A stretch of 10,643 bases of DNA from Saprospiraceae bacterium (GCA_016717105.1 JADKGF010000048.1:1-10643), one strand, 5' to 3'. Positions 1 to 7,298 are shown, numbered from the stretch's first letter. Program-made: numbers and translations. Notes: a model not told the origin generated them from the sequence alone.

Positions 1-84
1 TACGAATAAATATAAATAGCTCTTGAAAATTGAATTCGCTTACCCATTAAAATAAACCATCCAAAAGAAATATATAAATCCACT
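1..84. other. Short leader before mnmH, nothing identified
   Basis: This AT-rich stretch has an in-frame stop for mnmH at 31-33. I see no exact Bacteroidota promoter motif, no RNA gene and no clear tail of an upstream gene. Confidence 0.3.
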
Positions 85-1203
85 TTGACTTATTCCACCA
101 TCGACATTCAAGGCTTTTTATCATCGGATCGGCTTCCTATTTTGGATGTTCGTTCGCCAGGGGAATATAACCATGCGCATATACCAGGTGCTGTCAGTTT
201 CCCATTATTTGATGATGAGGAGAGAGCTGTCATCGGTACCGCATATAAGCAGCAGAGTAGAGAGAAAGCGATCAAAATCGGACTTGATTATTTCGGGCCC
301 AAGATGCGGAGCTTGGTAGAGAAGGCAGAAGACATTTGCGAAAAAAGCGAGAAAGGCAAGTCTTTGATTGTACACTGTTGGCGTGGTGGTATGCGCAGTC
401 AGGCCGTAGCGTGGCTTTTGAATTTGTATGGTTTTGAAGTCAAATTATTGACAGGTGGCTATAAGACATTCAGACAATGGGCAAACGCACAATTTGTTAA
501 AGAATACAATTTTCACATCTTAGGAGGGAAAACGGGATCAGGAAAAACAGTGATTCTTCATGAATTGAACAAAAAAGGTCAATTTTTTATTGATTTCGAA
601 GGTTTAGCATCACATAAAGGATCTGCTTTTGGGAATATAGGAATGCCAGAGCAGCCTTCGCAGGAAATGTTTGAAAATATGCTCGCTTTGGATCTGTTTC
701 ATAAATCACGTTCAAATCCAGTAATCTGGGTGGAAGATGAATGTCAACGTATCGGCAATGTAAATATACCAGGTGATTTGTACAAAACAATGGGCAAGTC
801 ACCTGTTTATTTTTTGGAAATACCGTTTGAAGCAAGATTACAATATATCCTTTCTGAATATGGTTCATTGGACAAAGAGCGATTGATTAACGCTACACTT
901 AGGATTCAAAAACGCCTTGGCGGTCTAGAAACCAAAAATGCAGTAAATTTCCTTTCTGAAGATAAAATCAGTGATGCCTTTGATATTTTACTGAAATATT
1001 ACGACAAATTTTACATGCGCAGCCTTGATAAGAAAAGCGGATCGAACAAACAAATATCATTTGTGGCTTGTGAAAATATAAACTTTGAAGCAAACGCGCA
1101 GAAATTGTTGATTTTATTTCAAAGTAGCAAAATGTATCCTAGTCAAATGAATTTCATTGGTCTTAGACCCAAAATAAATATAATATGCAAGATATTAAAC
1201 TGA
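85..1203 (+). CDS. mnmH: tRNA 2-selenouridine synthase (MnmH/SelU)
   Basis: This enzyme replaces sulfur with selenium in 2-thiouridine at the wobble position (U34) of certain tRNAs, using selenophosphate and passing through a geranylated intermediate. The N-terminal rhodanese domain (about residues 8-135) has the LDVRSPGEY motif near 20-28 and the catalytic loop HCWRGGMRS, with the active cysteine at 98. The C-terminal half carries a P-loop, GGKTGSGKT at 147-155, and an acidic VEDECQRIGN motif at 216-225. Its 372 residues match the family size (E. coli about 364). The start is taken as TTG at 85: a stop lies in frame at 31-33 and no ATG falls between, so either TTG is used or an original ATG was lost. 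The last 20 or so residues are unconserved and overlap the selD start by 19 bp, which suggests co-transcription and coupling. Function is clear; the exact start is less so. Confidence 0.93.
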   Translation: MTYSTIDIQGFLSSDRLPILDVRSPGEYNHAHIPGAVSFPLFDDEERAVIGTAYKQQSREKAIKIGLDYFGPKMRSLVEKAEDICEKSEKGKSLIVHCWRGGMRSQAVAWLLNLYGFEVKLLTGGYKTFRQWANAQFVKEYNFHILGGKTGSGKTVILHELNKKGQFFIDFEGLASHKGSAFGNIGMPEQPSQEMFENMLALDLFHKSRSNPVIWVEDECQRIGNVNIPGDLYKTMGKSPVYFLEIPFEARLQYILSEYGSLDKERLINATLRIQKRLGGLETKNAVNFLSEDKISDAFDILLKYYDKFYMRSLDKKSGSNKQISFVACENINFEANAQKLLILFQSSKMYPSQMNFIGLRPKINIICKILN

Positions 1204-2236
1204 CACAATATTCACATGGTGCAGGTTGCGGCTGTAAGATAGCTCCGGATATATTGGAAGAAATTCTACATACCCAGCTATCGCCACCAGACAATAAAAA
1301 TTTGATAGTAGGCAATCACTCCAAGGATGATGCCGCAGTTTATAATTTGGGCAATGGTCAGGCGCTCATCAGTACCACGGATTTTTTTATGCCCATCGTC
1401 GATGATCCGTACAATTTCGGTCGGATAGCTTCCGCCAATGCTATAAGTGATGTCTATGCCATGGGTGGAAGGCCTGTATTGGCAATAGCCATATTGGGAT
1501 GGCCGATCAATAAACTGGCGCCTTCAGTAGCAAAAAGAGTGATAGAGGGCGGCAGAAGTATTTGTTTGGAAGCAGGTATTTCGCTCGCAGGTGGACACAG
1601 CATTGATGCGCCGGAACCTATTTTTGGTTTGGCAGTCAATGGCTTAGTACCTATCGAAAACGTAAAACAAAACAATCAAGCTCAAGCAGGAGACCTACTT
1701 TTTCTGACAAAACCTTTGGGCGTAGGCATCCTGACCACTGCAGAAAAAAAGGACTAATCAGCGACGAGTTGAAAGATCTAGCAGCTCAACAGATGATGCA
1801 ATTAAACAAGGTAGGAGAGGCCTTGGGACGACTCAAAGGAGTCCATGCGATGACCGATGTTACAGGATTTGGACTATTGGGTCACCTTACGGAAATGTGC
1901 GAAGGTAGTAGCGTATGTGCAGAAGTTTGGTTTGACAAAGTACCTTTGATCCATGCTTCACTGATTGAATTGATCGGGCAAAATGCAGTGCCAGGTGGTA
2001 CAGGTAGAAACCTGAAAGCTTATGGCCACCATATTTTAGTCACAGATGAGAATAATCAAAAAAACATCTTAAATATATTGGCAGATCCGCAGACCAGCGG
2101 TGGTTTATTGATCGCTGTTGCTCCAGATTCTGTAGATGCCTTTAGACATATTTTGGTTGAATTTGATTTGGAAAATAAATGTAATCCTATTGGCGAGTTG
2201 ACTTTGAACAGTAGTCATCTTATCACTGTTAAATAA
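1185..2236 (+). CDS. selD: Selenide, water dikinase (selenophosphate synthetase) SelD, frame interrupted once
   Basis: SelD makes selenophosphate from selenide and ATP; this is the selenium donor for MnmH, encoded just upstream and overlapping by 19 bp. The N-terminus has the signature QYSHGAGCGCK, with the catalytic cysteine at residue 15 (a cysteine, not selenocysteine) and the essential lysine at 18. Also visible are DDAAVY, STTDFFMPIVD, AGGHSIDAPEPIFG and, after the break, MTDVTGFGLLGHL and DPQTSGGLL. The sequence is strikingly close to E. coli SelD. The first frame ends at TAA 1755-1757 directly after TTAEKKD. The rest continues in the -1 frame as GLISDEL and runs to 2236, giving a full-length composite of about 350 residues. 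The break is at the A7 run 1744-1750. One extra A would mend it, and so would a -1 ribosomal slip on A AAA AAG. No other lesion is visible. Confidence 0.92.
1745..1751 (+). other. Candidate -1 ribosomal frameshift heptamer A AAA AAG in selD
   Basis: The zero-frame codons here are GAA AAA AAG GAC TAA, so A AAA AAG sits in the correct X XXY YYZ register, the same heptamer that drives -1 frameshifting in E. coli dnaX. Slipping back one base gives GGA CTA ATC, exactly the frame that encodes the rest of SelD. The zero-frame stop is only 3 nt beyond the heptamer. A modest stem (GAGTTG 1766-1771 with CAGCTC 1782-1787, one G-U pair) lies 14 nt downstream, further than the usual 5-9 nt. The simple alternative is loss of one A from an A8 run, by mutation or sequencing error. 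Confidence 0.4.
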
Positions 2237-2273
2237 ACATTGTATAATTTTTGTTATCTAAGCTAAAAATTAA

Positions 2274-3332
2274 ATGAGTAATCCCCGATTTATAGCCATT
2301 ATGGCTGGAGGTGTAGGTAGTAGATTTTGGCCTTCCAGTACAAACGAAAGACCAAAACAGTTTTTGGACATCTTGGGTATAGGCAAGTCGCTCATCAGAA
2401 TGACATTCGAACGTGCATTACGATTGGTGCCTGGGGATCGAGTTTTCATAGTGACAAATGGAAAGTACAAGTCTTTGGTGATGGAGCATCTTCCAGAGTT
2501 GCCACAAGAAAATATCCTTTGCGAACCGAGTATGAATAATACGGCACCATGTATCGCTTATACTGCATTGCGCATAAATTCCATTGATCCTGATGCCGTT
2601 TTTGCGGTACTTCCATCTGATCATGTCATCCTTAAGGAAGATGAATACATACACAAACTAAGTCAGGCGTTTGAATTCGCATCAACAAATGCCGGAATAG
2701 TGACGCTTGGTATCCAACCAACAAGGCCTGATACGGGGTATGGGTATATCAATTTCCAAAAGAATCCAGAAGATAGTAATCAGATTTATAAGGTGATTTC
2801 TTTTAAAGAGAAGCCCGATATTGCCACTGCTCAAGTGTATCTGGACTCAGGTGATTACCTGTGGAATGCTGGTATGTTTGTATGGAGTGTTTCCACTATC
2901 TTGGATTCGTTCAAAATCAATGCGCCACAAATCCTAGATGTCTTGATGCAACAAGTGGCACTGTATGGCACATCAGATGAGCAAGCATATATAGATGCGG
3001 TGTATCCCGATACCCAAAAGATCTCAGTGGATTATGCGATTTTAGAAAAGGCAGACAATGTCTTTACTATTCCAGCCGACATTGGTTGGAGTGATTTGGG
3101 TACATGGAATAGTTTGCACGCTTATTTGAGTGAAGATAATGACAAAGTTGCAGTTGGCCAAAACATCCATTTTATAGATTCAAAAGATGTTATTGTCGTC
3201 TCCAATAATCATAAGCATGTTGTCATCAAAGGCCTAGAAAATTATATCGTGGTGGACGAAGATAATGCACTACTGATCTATCCCAAAAGTGATGAGCAAG
3301 AGATAAAAGGTGTAGTGCAAGGATTATATTGA
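2274..3332 (+). CDS. manC: Mannose-1-phosphate guanylyltransferase (GDP-mannose pyrophosphorylase)
   Basis: This cytoplasmic nucleotidyltransferase forms GDP-mannose from GTP and mannose-1-phosphate, the donor for mannose- and fucose-type sugars in surface polysaccharides. The nucleotide-binding signature is at residues 12-30 (GGVGSRFWPSS, then RPKQF). Further family motifs are EPSMNNTAPC (84-93), the PSDH metal site (114-117), RPDTGYGYI (151-159), FKEKPD (177-182), YLWNAGMFVW (195-204), SVDYAILEKA (251-260) and GWSDLGTW (271-278). At 352 residues it is the short form, without the C-terminal phosphomannose isomerase cupin domain of the long proteobacterial ManC/AlgA. The ATG at 2274 follows an A-rich stretch and lies 37 bp after selD, so it could share that transcript. 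The frame is intact, unlike the polysaccharide genes further right. Confidence 0.95.
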   Translation: MSNPRFIAIMAGGVGSRFWPSSTNERPKQFLDILGIGKSLIRMTFERALRLVPGDRVFIVTNGKYKSLVMEHLPELPQENILCEPSMNNTAPCIAYTALRINSIDPDAVFAVLPSDHVILKEDEYIHKLSQAFEFASTNAGIVTLGIQPTRPDTGYGYINFQKNPEDSNQIYKVISFKEKPDIATAQVYLDSGDYLWNAGMFVWSVSTILDSFKINAPQILDVLMQQVALYGTSDEQAYIDAVYPDTQKISVDYAILEKADNVFTIPADIGWSDLGTWNSLHAYLSEDNDKVAVGQNIHFIDSKDVIVVSNNHKHVVIKGLENYIVVDEDNALLIYPKSDEQEIKGVVQGLY

Positions 3333-3369
3333 GACCTTGAACAATAATATAAACCAAACCAATCAATGG

Positions 3370-3402
3370 ATAGTTTACTATTTACAGTAATCAGTAAACT
3401 AT
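3370..3402. repeat. Perfect 10-bp inverted repeat after manC
   Basis: The arms ATAGTTTACT (3370-3379) and AGTAAACTAT (3393-3402) are exact reverse complements around a 13-nt loop, 38 bp past the manC stop. No T-run follows and the arms are AT-rich, so it is not a classical intrinsic terminator. It could be a transcript-end hairpin or a protein-binding palindrome. The symmetry is certain; the role is not. Confidence 0.6.
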
Positions 3403-3411
3403 GACCACTGA

Positions 3412-3458
3412 ATATCAGATACTTAGGTATTGAAAGGAGTATTTTATAAATCTGATAT
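3412..3458. repeat. Perfect 9-bp inverted repeat upstream of hipB
   Basis: ATATCAGAT (3412-3420) and ATCTGATAT (3450-3458) are exact reverse complements separated by 29 nt. A short inner pairing, ACT with AGT (3421-3423 and 3438-3440), is also possible. It lies about 30 bp upstream of the probable hipB operator and could form a weak hairpin at the manC transcript end or be a further binding site. The function is unknown. Confidence 0.45.
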
Positions 3459-3490
3459 AATTCTTAAAATATAAAAAATATATTGATCAT

Positions 3491-3510
3491 ATAGCCAATA
3501 TATTAGCTAT
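3491..3510. promoter_or_regulatory. Probable HipB operator 1
   Basis: This is a near-perfect 20-bp palindrome with arms ATAGC and GCTAT separated by 10 bp; 18 of 20 positions are symmetric. Its right 15 bp (3496-3510) recur exactly at 3537-3551. The layout resembles the TATCC-N8-GGATA operators that E. coli HipB binds, but with different bases. The site covers the place where a -33 element would lie, so bound HipB could block RNA polymerase. Binding by HipB is inferred from position and symmetry. Confidence 0.55.
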
Positions 3511-3526
3511 AAACATAAAAAAGTGT

Positions 3527-3534
3527 TATATTTG
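3527..3534 (+). promoter_or_regulatory. Bacteroidota-type -7 element for hipBA
   Basis: TATATTTG fits the Bacteroidota consensus TAnnTTTG exactly. Transcription would begin near 3540, about 20 nt before the hipB ATG and inside operator 2. A good -33 TTG is not evident; the expected region falls within operator 1. Confidence 0.5.
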
Positions 3535-3536
3535 TA

Positions 3537-3551
3537 CAATATATTAGCTAT
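3537..3551. promoter_or_regulatory. Probable HipB operator 2 (half-conserved)
   Basis: CAATATATTAGCTAT is an exact copy of 3496-3510, 41 bp away, or about four helical turns. The right arm GCTAT is kept but the left arm is not, so it is a half-strong site. It overlaps the expected transcription start and the 5' leader of hipB. Two sites flanking the promoter fit HipB-HipA autorepression. Confidence 0.55.
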
Positions 3552-3559
3552 TTTTTAAA

Positions 3560-3838
3560 ATGAATAAATATTCAGTCAAGCCATTACCATCAGATATCCA
3601 GTCGGCCTTAGCGGAGAGATTCAGAAAATTGCGAAAGGCTGAGGGATATTCACAAGCAGAGATGGCTCAAAGATCAGGAGTCTCATTAGGAAGTTTAAAA
3701 AGATTCGAGCTTACAGGACAGATATCATTGGAATCTTTGCTAAAATTGGCACATCTACTAGATCGATTAGAAGATTTTATGAAAGTTTTTGAACCTAGTG
3801 TGGACATGAAACGCATAGAAAAACTTTTTAATTCTTGA
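3560..3838 (+). CDS. hipB: HipB-like antitoxin, XRE-family DNA-binding protein
   Basis: This small protein (92 residues) has a Cro/C1-type helix-turn-helix at about 31-50 (SQAEMAQRSGVSLGSLKRFE) and a short C-terminal tail. In HipBA systems the partner protein binds HipA, neutralises it and represses the operon as a dimer on palindromic sites. The job is assigned from the fold and from hipA directly downstream: its TGA stop overlaps the hipA TTG start. The ATG at 3560 follows an A/T-rich leader with no clear Shine-Dalgarno, common in Bacteroidota. Likely operators and a promoter lie at 3491-3551. Without the partner gene this would be called only an XRE regulator. Confidence 0.87.
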   Translation: MNKYSVKPLPSDIQSALAERFRKLRKAEGYSQAEMAQRSGVSLGSLKRFELTGQISLESLLKLAHLLDRLEDFMKVFEPSVDMKRIEKLFNS

Positions 3839-5076
3839 GTTCTATATCCAAAATATCGGTAAAGTTAAATCTTCAGGGACAAGTATATGATGTAGGTAGC
3901 CTTGTACTAGATGATACAAAGAGAATTTACTTTAAATATAATGGCGATTTTTTGGGTAAAGGCCTGAATTTATCACCCATTGTTCTTGATTTTAATGATA
4001 AAATAAGTACGCCAAGTACTCATATTTTTGACTCATTATATGGTGTTTTTGCTGACTCATTACCTGATGGATGGGGTAGATTATTGATGGACAGGTATTT
4101 CCAACACCATCAAAGACAACTTAGCGACATCACACCTTTGGACCGTTTGTCTTTGATTGGGCGATATGGTATGGGAGCACTAGAATATTTTCCTGAATCG
4201 TATGACCATTTAAATACAATTGATAATCTTGATATAGATCATCTTTATGCAGAAACAATGCATGTTTTAGAAGATGTCTCTACGGAAGATAAAATTGATA
4301 TTTTGTACCAATTGGGAGGATCGTCAGGTGGTGCGCGGCCCAAAGTTTTGATAAATTTTAACTTTGAAACGCGTATTATTTCTGATAGTTTTGAAGGAAA
4401 TATAGGAAGCAAACCCTGTATTATAAAATTTCCATCTTCGAGTGATTTACCCGATATTGCCAATATTGAATATGCTTATTATGTCATGGCAGTGGGGGCA
4501 GGTATAGAGATGTCAAAATCCGACTTAGTGATGGGCAGTAAAGGAAGAGAGTTTTTTGTAACTCAGCGTTTTGATAGGAACGAAGCAGGCAAGCTGCACA
4601 TGCATTCTGCAGCAGGCTTACTTCATGATAATTTTAGGTACAGTACCATGGATTATGGGCATTTGATGGATGCCGCTTATCAACTAGAAAAATCAGTCAT
4701 GGCTTATGAAAAAATACTAAGAATTGCGTACTTTAATTTAGTGACCAATAATAGAGATGATCATAGTAAAAACTTTTCATTTCTTATGGACGGTTTTGGC
4801 AAATGGTGTGTAGCTCCTGCTTACGATCTGACATATTCCACGACATCGCATGGATATCATTCTACTTCTTATGATGGAGAAAGCAAGAATCCATCAGTTG
4901 CGCATATTAAATCATTAGCAAAACTTTTTAAAGTGAATACTATTGATTCAATAATCGATCAAGTAAATGAATCTGTAAATAATTGGTCAATCATTGCTAA
5001 AAATACGGGAGTTTCAAATTCTTCCGTAGCCATGATCGCTAACTATATAGAGCATTCATTAAAGCAAAGTATATAA
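3835..5076 (+). CDS. hipA: HipA-family serine/threonine kinase toxin
   Basis: HipA toxins are protein kinases of the PI3/4-kinase-like fold; the E. coli enzyme phosphorylates glutamyl-tRNA synthetase, halts translation and promotes persistence. At 413 residues it has both the N-terminal subdomain (about 1-120) and the kinase part. Visible motifs are the glycine-rich loop GGSSGGARPK (161-170), in the region of the autophosphorylated serine; the ATP-contacting lysine in CIIKFP (198); QRFDR (244-248); the catalytic loop NRDDHSKN with Asp308 and Asn313; and the metal-binding APAYDLTYS (Asp331). All key residues are present, so an active kinase is expected. The target here is unknown. The start is TTG at 3835, overlapping the hipB TGA as TTGA. 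No in-frame ATG lies close downstream, so TTG is needed and translation is probably coupled to hipB. Confidence 0.92.
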   Translation: MSSISKISVKLNLQGQVYDVGSLVLDDTKRIYFKYNGDFLGKGLNLSPIVLDFNDKISTPSTHIFDSLYGVFADSLPDGWGRLLMDRYFQHHQRQLSDITPLDRLSLIGRYGMGALEYFPESYDHLNTIDNLDIDHLYAETMHVLEDVSTEDKIDILYQLGGSSGGARPKVLINFNFETRIISDSFEGNIGSKPCIIKFPSSSDLPDIANIEYAYYVMAVGAGIEMSKSDLVMGSKGREFFVTQRFDRNEAGKLHMHSAAGLLHDNFRYSTMDYGHLMDAAYQLEKSVMAYEKILRIAYFNLVTNNRDDHSKNFSFLMDGFGKWCVAPAYDLTYSTTSHGYHSTSYDGESKNPSVAHIKSLAKLFKVNTIDSIIDQVNESVNNWSIIAKNTGVSNSSVAMIANYIEHSLKQSI

Positions 5077-5094
5077 CTACAATCTTCATATTTT

Positions 5095-5182
5095 TATGAA
5101 TATTTGCAGTTTAGAGTATGAATATTTGCAGTTTAATGTATGAATATTTGCAATTTGTTTTATGAATATTTGCAGTTTAATA
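5095..5182. repeat. Tandem array of four 22-bp repeats
   Basis: Four head-to-tail units begin at 5095, 5117, 5139 and 5161 with exact 22-bp spacing. The first 14 bases (TATGAATATTTGCA) are identical in all four, and units 1, 2 and 4 share 19 bases. The variation falls at the unit ends. The period is close to two helical turns, so the cores face the same side of the DNA, as expected of a multi-copy protein-binding site (inference). TTCATA at 5085-5090 pairs with the first TATGAA, making a small hairpin. The array sits 18 bp after hipA, where the intact region gives way to the broken polysaccharide genes. Confidence 0.93.
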
Positions 5183-5221
5183 AATGGAATTTAATTTTTT
5201 ATATAAAATAGACATCGAAAT

Positions 5222-6025
5222 ATCGGACAAAAGAAGACCATAGCATTAGTAGCAAATTCCACGTGGAATATATATAACTTCAGGCTTAATCTTATAGATA
5301 AGTTTATTGCCGAAGGCATGGATGTTGTGGTAATTGCACCTGTAGATGAGTATATTACTTACAAAGAGAAATATCAATCAGTCAGACACTACAATCTTCG
5401 GTTGCTAGATCGTGACAGTACCAATCCTTTCAAGGACATTTTGTTGGTCTTAGAATTAGTAAGAAGGTACAAGCAGATAAAGCCAGATATAATTTTACAC
5501 TTTACCAATCTCGGTAGGCTACTCTATGATAAGGGTATCCGAGAATTTGTCGAGGCCGCGAGATTGATCAAAAAGCAGCGAAAAGATGTTGAATTTTGGA
5601 TCGTCGGTGAGTTGGATGCTGAAAATCCTGCTACCATAGACAAAGATGATCTAGTGCGATAGGTAGAAGAAGATGTAGTCTATTATCACGGTTTTATCAA
5701 GGATGCAAGGAATATCATCGCGGAGTCAGATTGCATAGTATTGCCGTCGTATAGGGAAGGATTACCTCGAATAGTAATTGAAGGAATGTCGATGGCCAAA
5801 CCGGTCACAACGAAAACAGCAGGATGTTCAGAGACTGTGGATGAGGGAATAAATGGATACTTGGTAGATATTAAAAGTGTAAGTGCATTAGCTAATGCTG
5901 TAAATCAATTTCTAACACAAACCCATGAACAACAACTGACTATGGGCTTGGCAGGTAGAAAAATGGCTGTCAATGAATTTGATGACAAGAAGATAGCAAT
6001 AAGAATTCATGAAAATAATAGGTAA
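5222..6025 (+). pseudogene. GT4-family glycosyltransferase, deleted internally and interrupted
   Basis: This is the remnant of a retaining GT-B glycosyltransferase that adds a sugar to a lipid-linked surface glycan. The start reads QKKTIALVANSTWNIYNFR, typical of the family, but no ATG precedes it before an in-frame stop. The acceptor-side domain runs to HFT (5498-5506) and then jumps straight to RLLYDKGIREFVEAA. Relatives have roughly 110-120 residues between these, including the HFTIKPNIYG segment, so a large in-frame piece is missing. TAG at 5660-5662 stands where relatives often have tryptophan (TGG). The donor-binding half follows: YYHGF, ESDCIVLPSYREGLP, EGMSMAKPVTTKTAGCSETV, NGYLV. The visible frame ends at 6025. 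A shift near 6000 would give a more natural end, KIIHD, with a stop at 6039-6041 overlapping the next gene's ATG. It was probably the first gene of an operon with the deacetylase. Confidence 0.86.
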
Positions 6026-6033
6026 GATTATCC

Positions 6034-7298
6034 ATGATTAGTGTATTTATAGAAAATAATCCACTCTTTCATAACAAGGTAAAATGGTTTTTTGAATTAA
6101 TAATAAAAACCATGGTGCTCAAGTAGAATTAGTAGATCACTTTTGACAATAAAACACTCAAAATTGGTTTAGGAGAAGTCGATGTTGTATTATCTGAAGG
6201 ATTTTATGATAACTTAAATAAAAATATTTTGACCATAAATTGAATATGATAAATGGTCCATACATACTTAATGCAAATAAAGAAATAGACTATATTTCTA
6301 CGGTATTTTATCTTGTAAATTGTATTCAAGAATATGGCAACAAAGATTTGGATGCTTATGGCAGGTTTAAATATGAAAATTCATTACAGTTAAAATGGAA
6401 TATTATACTAGAAAATACAGCATATAATTATATTTTAATTTTTTGTGAGAAATACAAGATTAAAACAAAATTATTGAAAACAAATATGACCTGCTTGAGC
6501 CATGATATAGATTTTTTAAATCAAGGGTGGAAGCATGAACTCGTTTGGAGTTTAAAAGTATCAAATTTAAATCATTCTGTCGAATACTATATCGGAAAAT
6601 AACAAATATTGGAGTTTTTAATACCATAGATGATTTAATACAAATAGAAAAAAGGCTCTGTTATCAAAGTATTTTTTTTTGGATTCCTAAAATGGGTAAT
6701 GGCGCAGAAAAAATAGGAAATGCGGATTATGACATTCACAATAAAGGCACAATAAGCCTCTTAGAAAAAGTTCACAATTCTAATTGTCAAAATGGATTAC
6801 ATAAATCTACTCAAAACTTAAAAATTGCAGAAGAAATAAAGCTTATTGCAAAATGTGATAAAATAAATAGATATCATTACCTAAAATTTAACTTACCTAA
6901 CGCGTGGGATGATATACAAGAAAGTGAGATTTCAGTTGATTTTAGTTTGGGTTTTGCAGAGCATTTTGGATATAGAAATAGTTATGGATTGCCTTTCAAA
7001 CCATATTGTTTAAAAAAATGACAAACCATATAAATTTTTATTAGTTCCATTACATGTTATGGATACAACTTTAATCAAGTATATGAAATTAACACAAACG
7101 GATTTCATGGATAAGTTATTATCTTGGATAGATAGCGTAAAAGATCATACATTGATTTCTATACTCTGGCACAATAACTATTTTAGTGATTATTCGAATT
7201 CAGATATGAAGACGAACTATGTTAAATTACTAGAGTATTTCTATAGTAAGCAAATAATATCTATAAATTCTAATCAGCTTATTGAGAAGTACTACTAA
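6034..7298 (+). pseudogene. Polysaccharide deacetylase-like protein, frameshifted
   Basis: Summed over frames this is a protein of about 420 residues resembling Bacteroidota polysaccharide deacetylases with a long N-terminal extension, found in surface-glycan clusters. Readable pieces in order are: MISVFIENNPLFHNKVKWFF; LGEVDVVLSEGFYDNL; FKYENSLQ; the metal-site motif CLSHDIDFL; FFWIPKMG with DYDIHN; NGLHKST (second catalytic motif); YHYLKFNLPNAW; FSLGFAEHFGYR; PLHVMDTTL; and SILWHNNYF. Frame breaks lie near 6107, 6152, 6235, 6600 and 7018. Each is explained by a single base gained or lost in a short homopolymer. The start and stop are intact. The 3' end overlaps the convergent wecB end by 20 bp. 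Whether the breaks are real decay or sequencing error cannot be decided here. The substrate is unknown. Confidence 0.8.

Noticed and set aside
587..868. Minus-strand open frame inside mnmH
   Set aside because: It is a shadow of a conserved gene on the other strand with no recognisable domain.
2239..2273. TATAAT-like sequence before manC as a promoter
   Set aside because: It does not match the TAnnTTTG element expected in this phylum, the gap is only 37 bp, and AT-rich DNA yields such matches by chance.
2270..2654. Several overlapping open frames on both strands inside manC
   Set aside because: The manC frame is intact with all family motifs, and the others are chance frames.
5095..5182. The 22-bp array as a CRISPR
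   Set aside because: The units are directly adjacent with no unique spacers of CRISPR length, and no cas genes are present.
5256..5269. Perfect 14-bp palindrome ATTCCACGTGGAAT
   Set aside because: It falls in the coding remnant for NSTWN, a conserved stretch of this glycosyltransferase family, so the symmetry is probably a by-product of codon choice.
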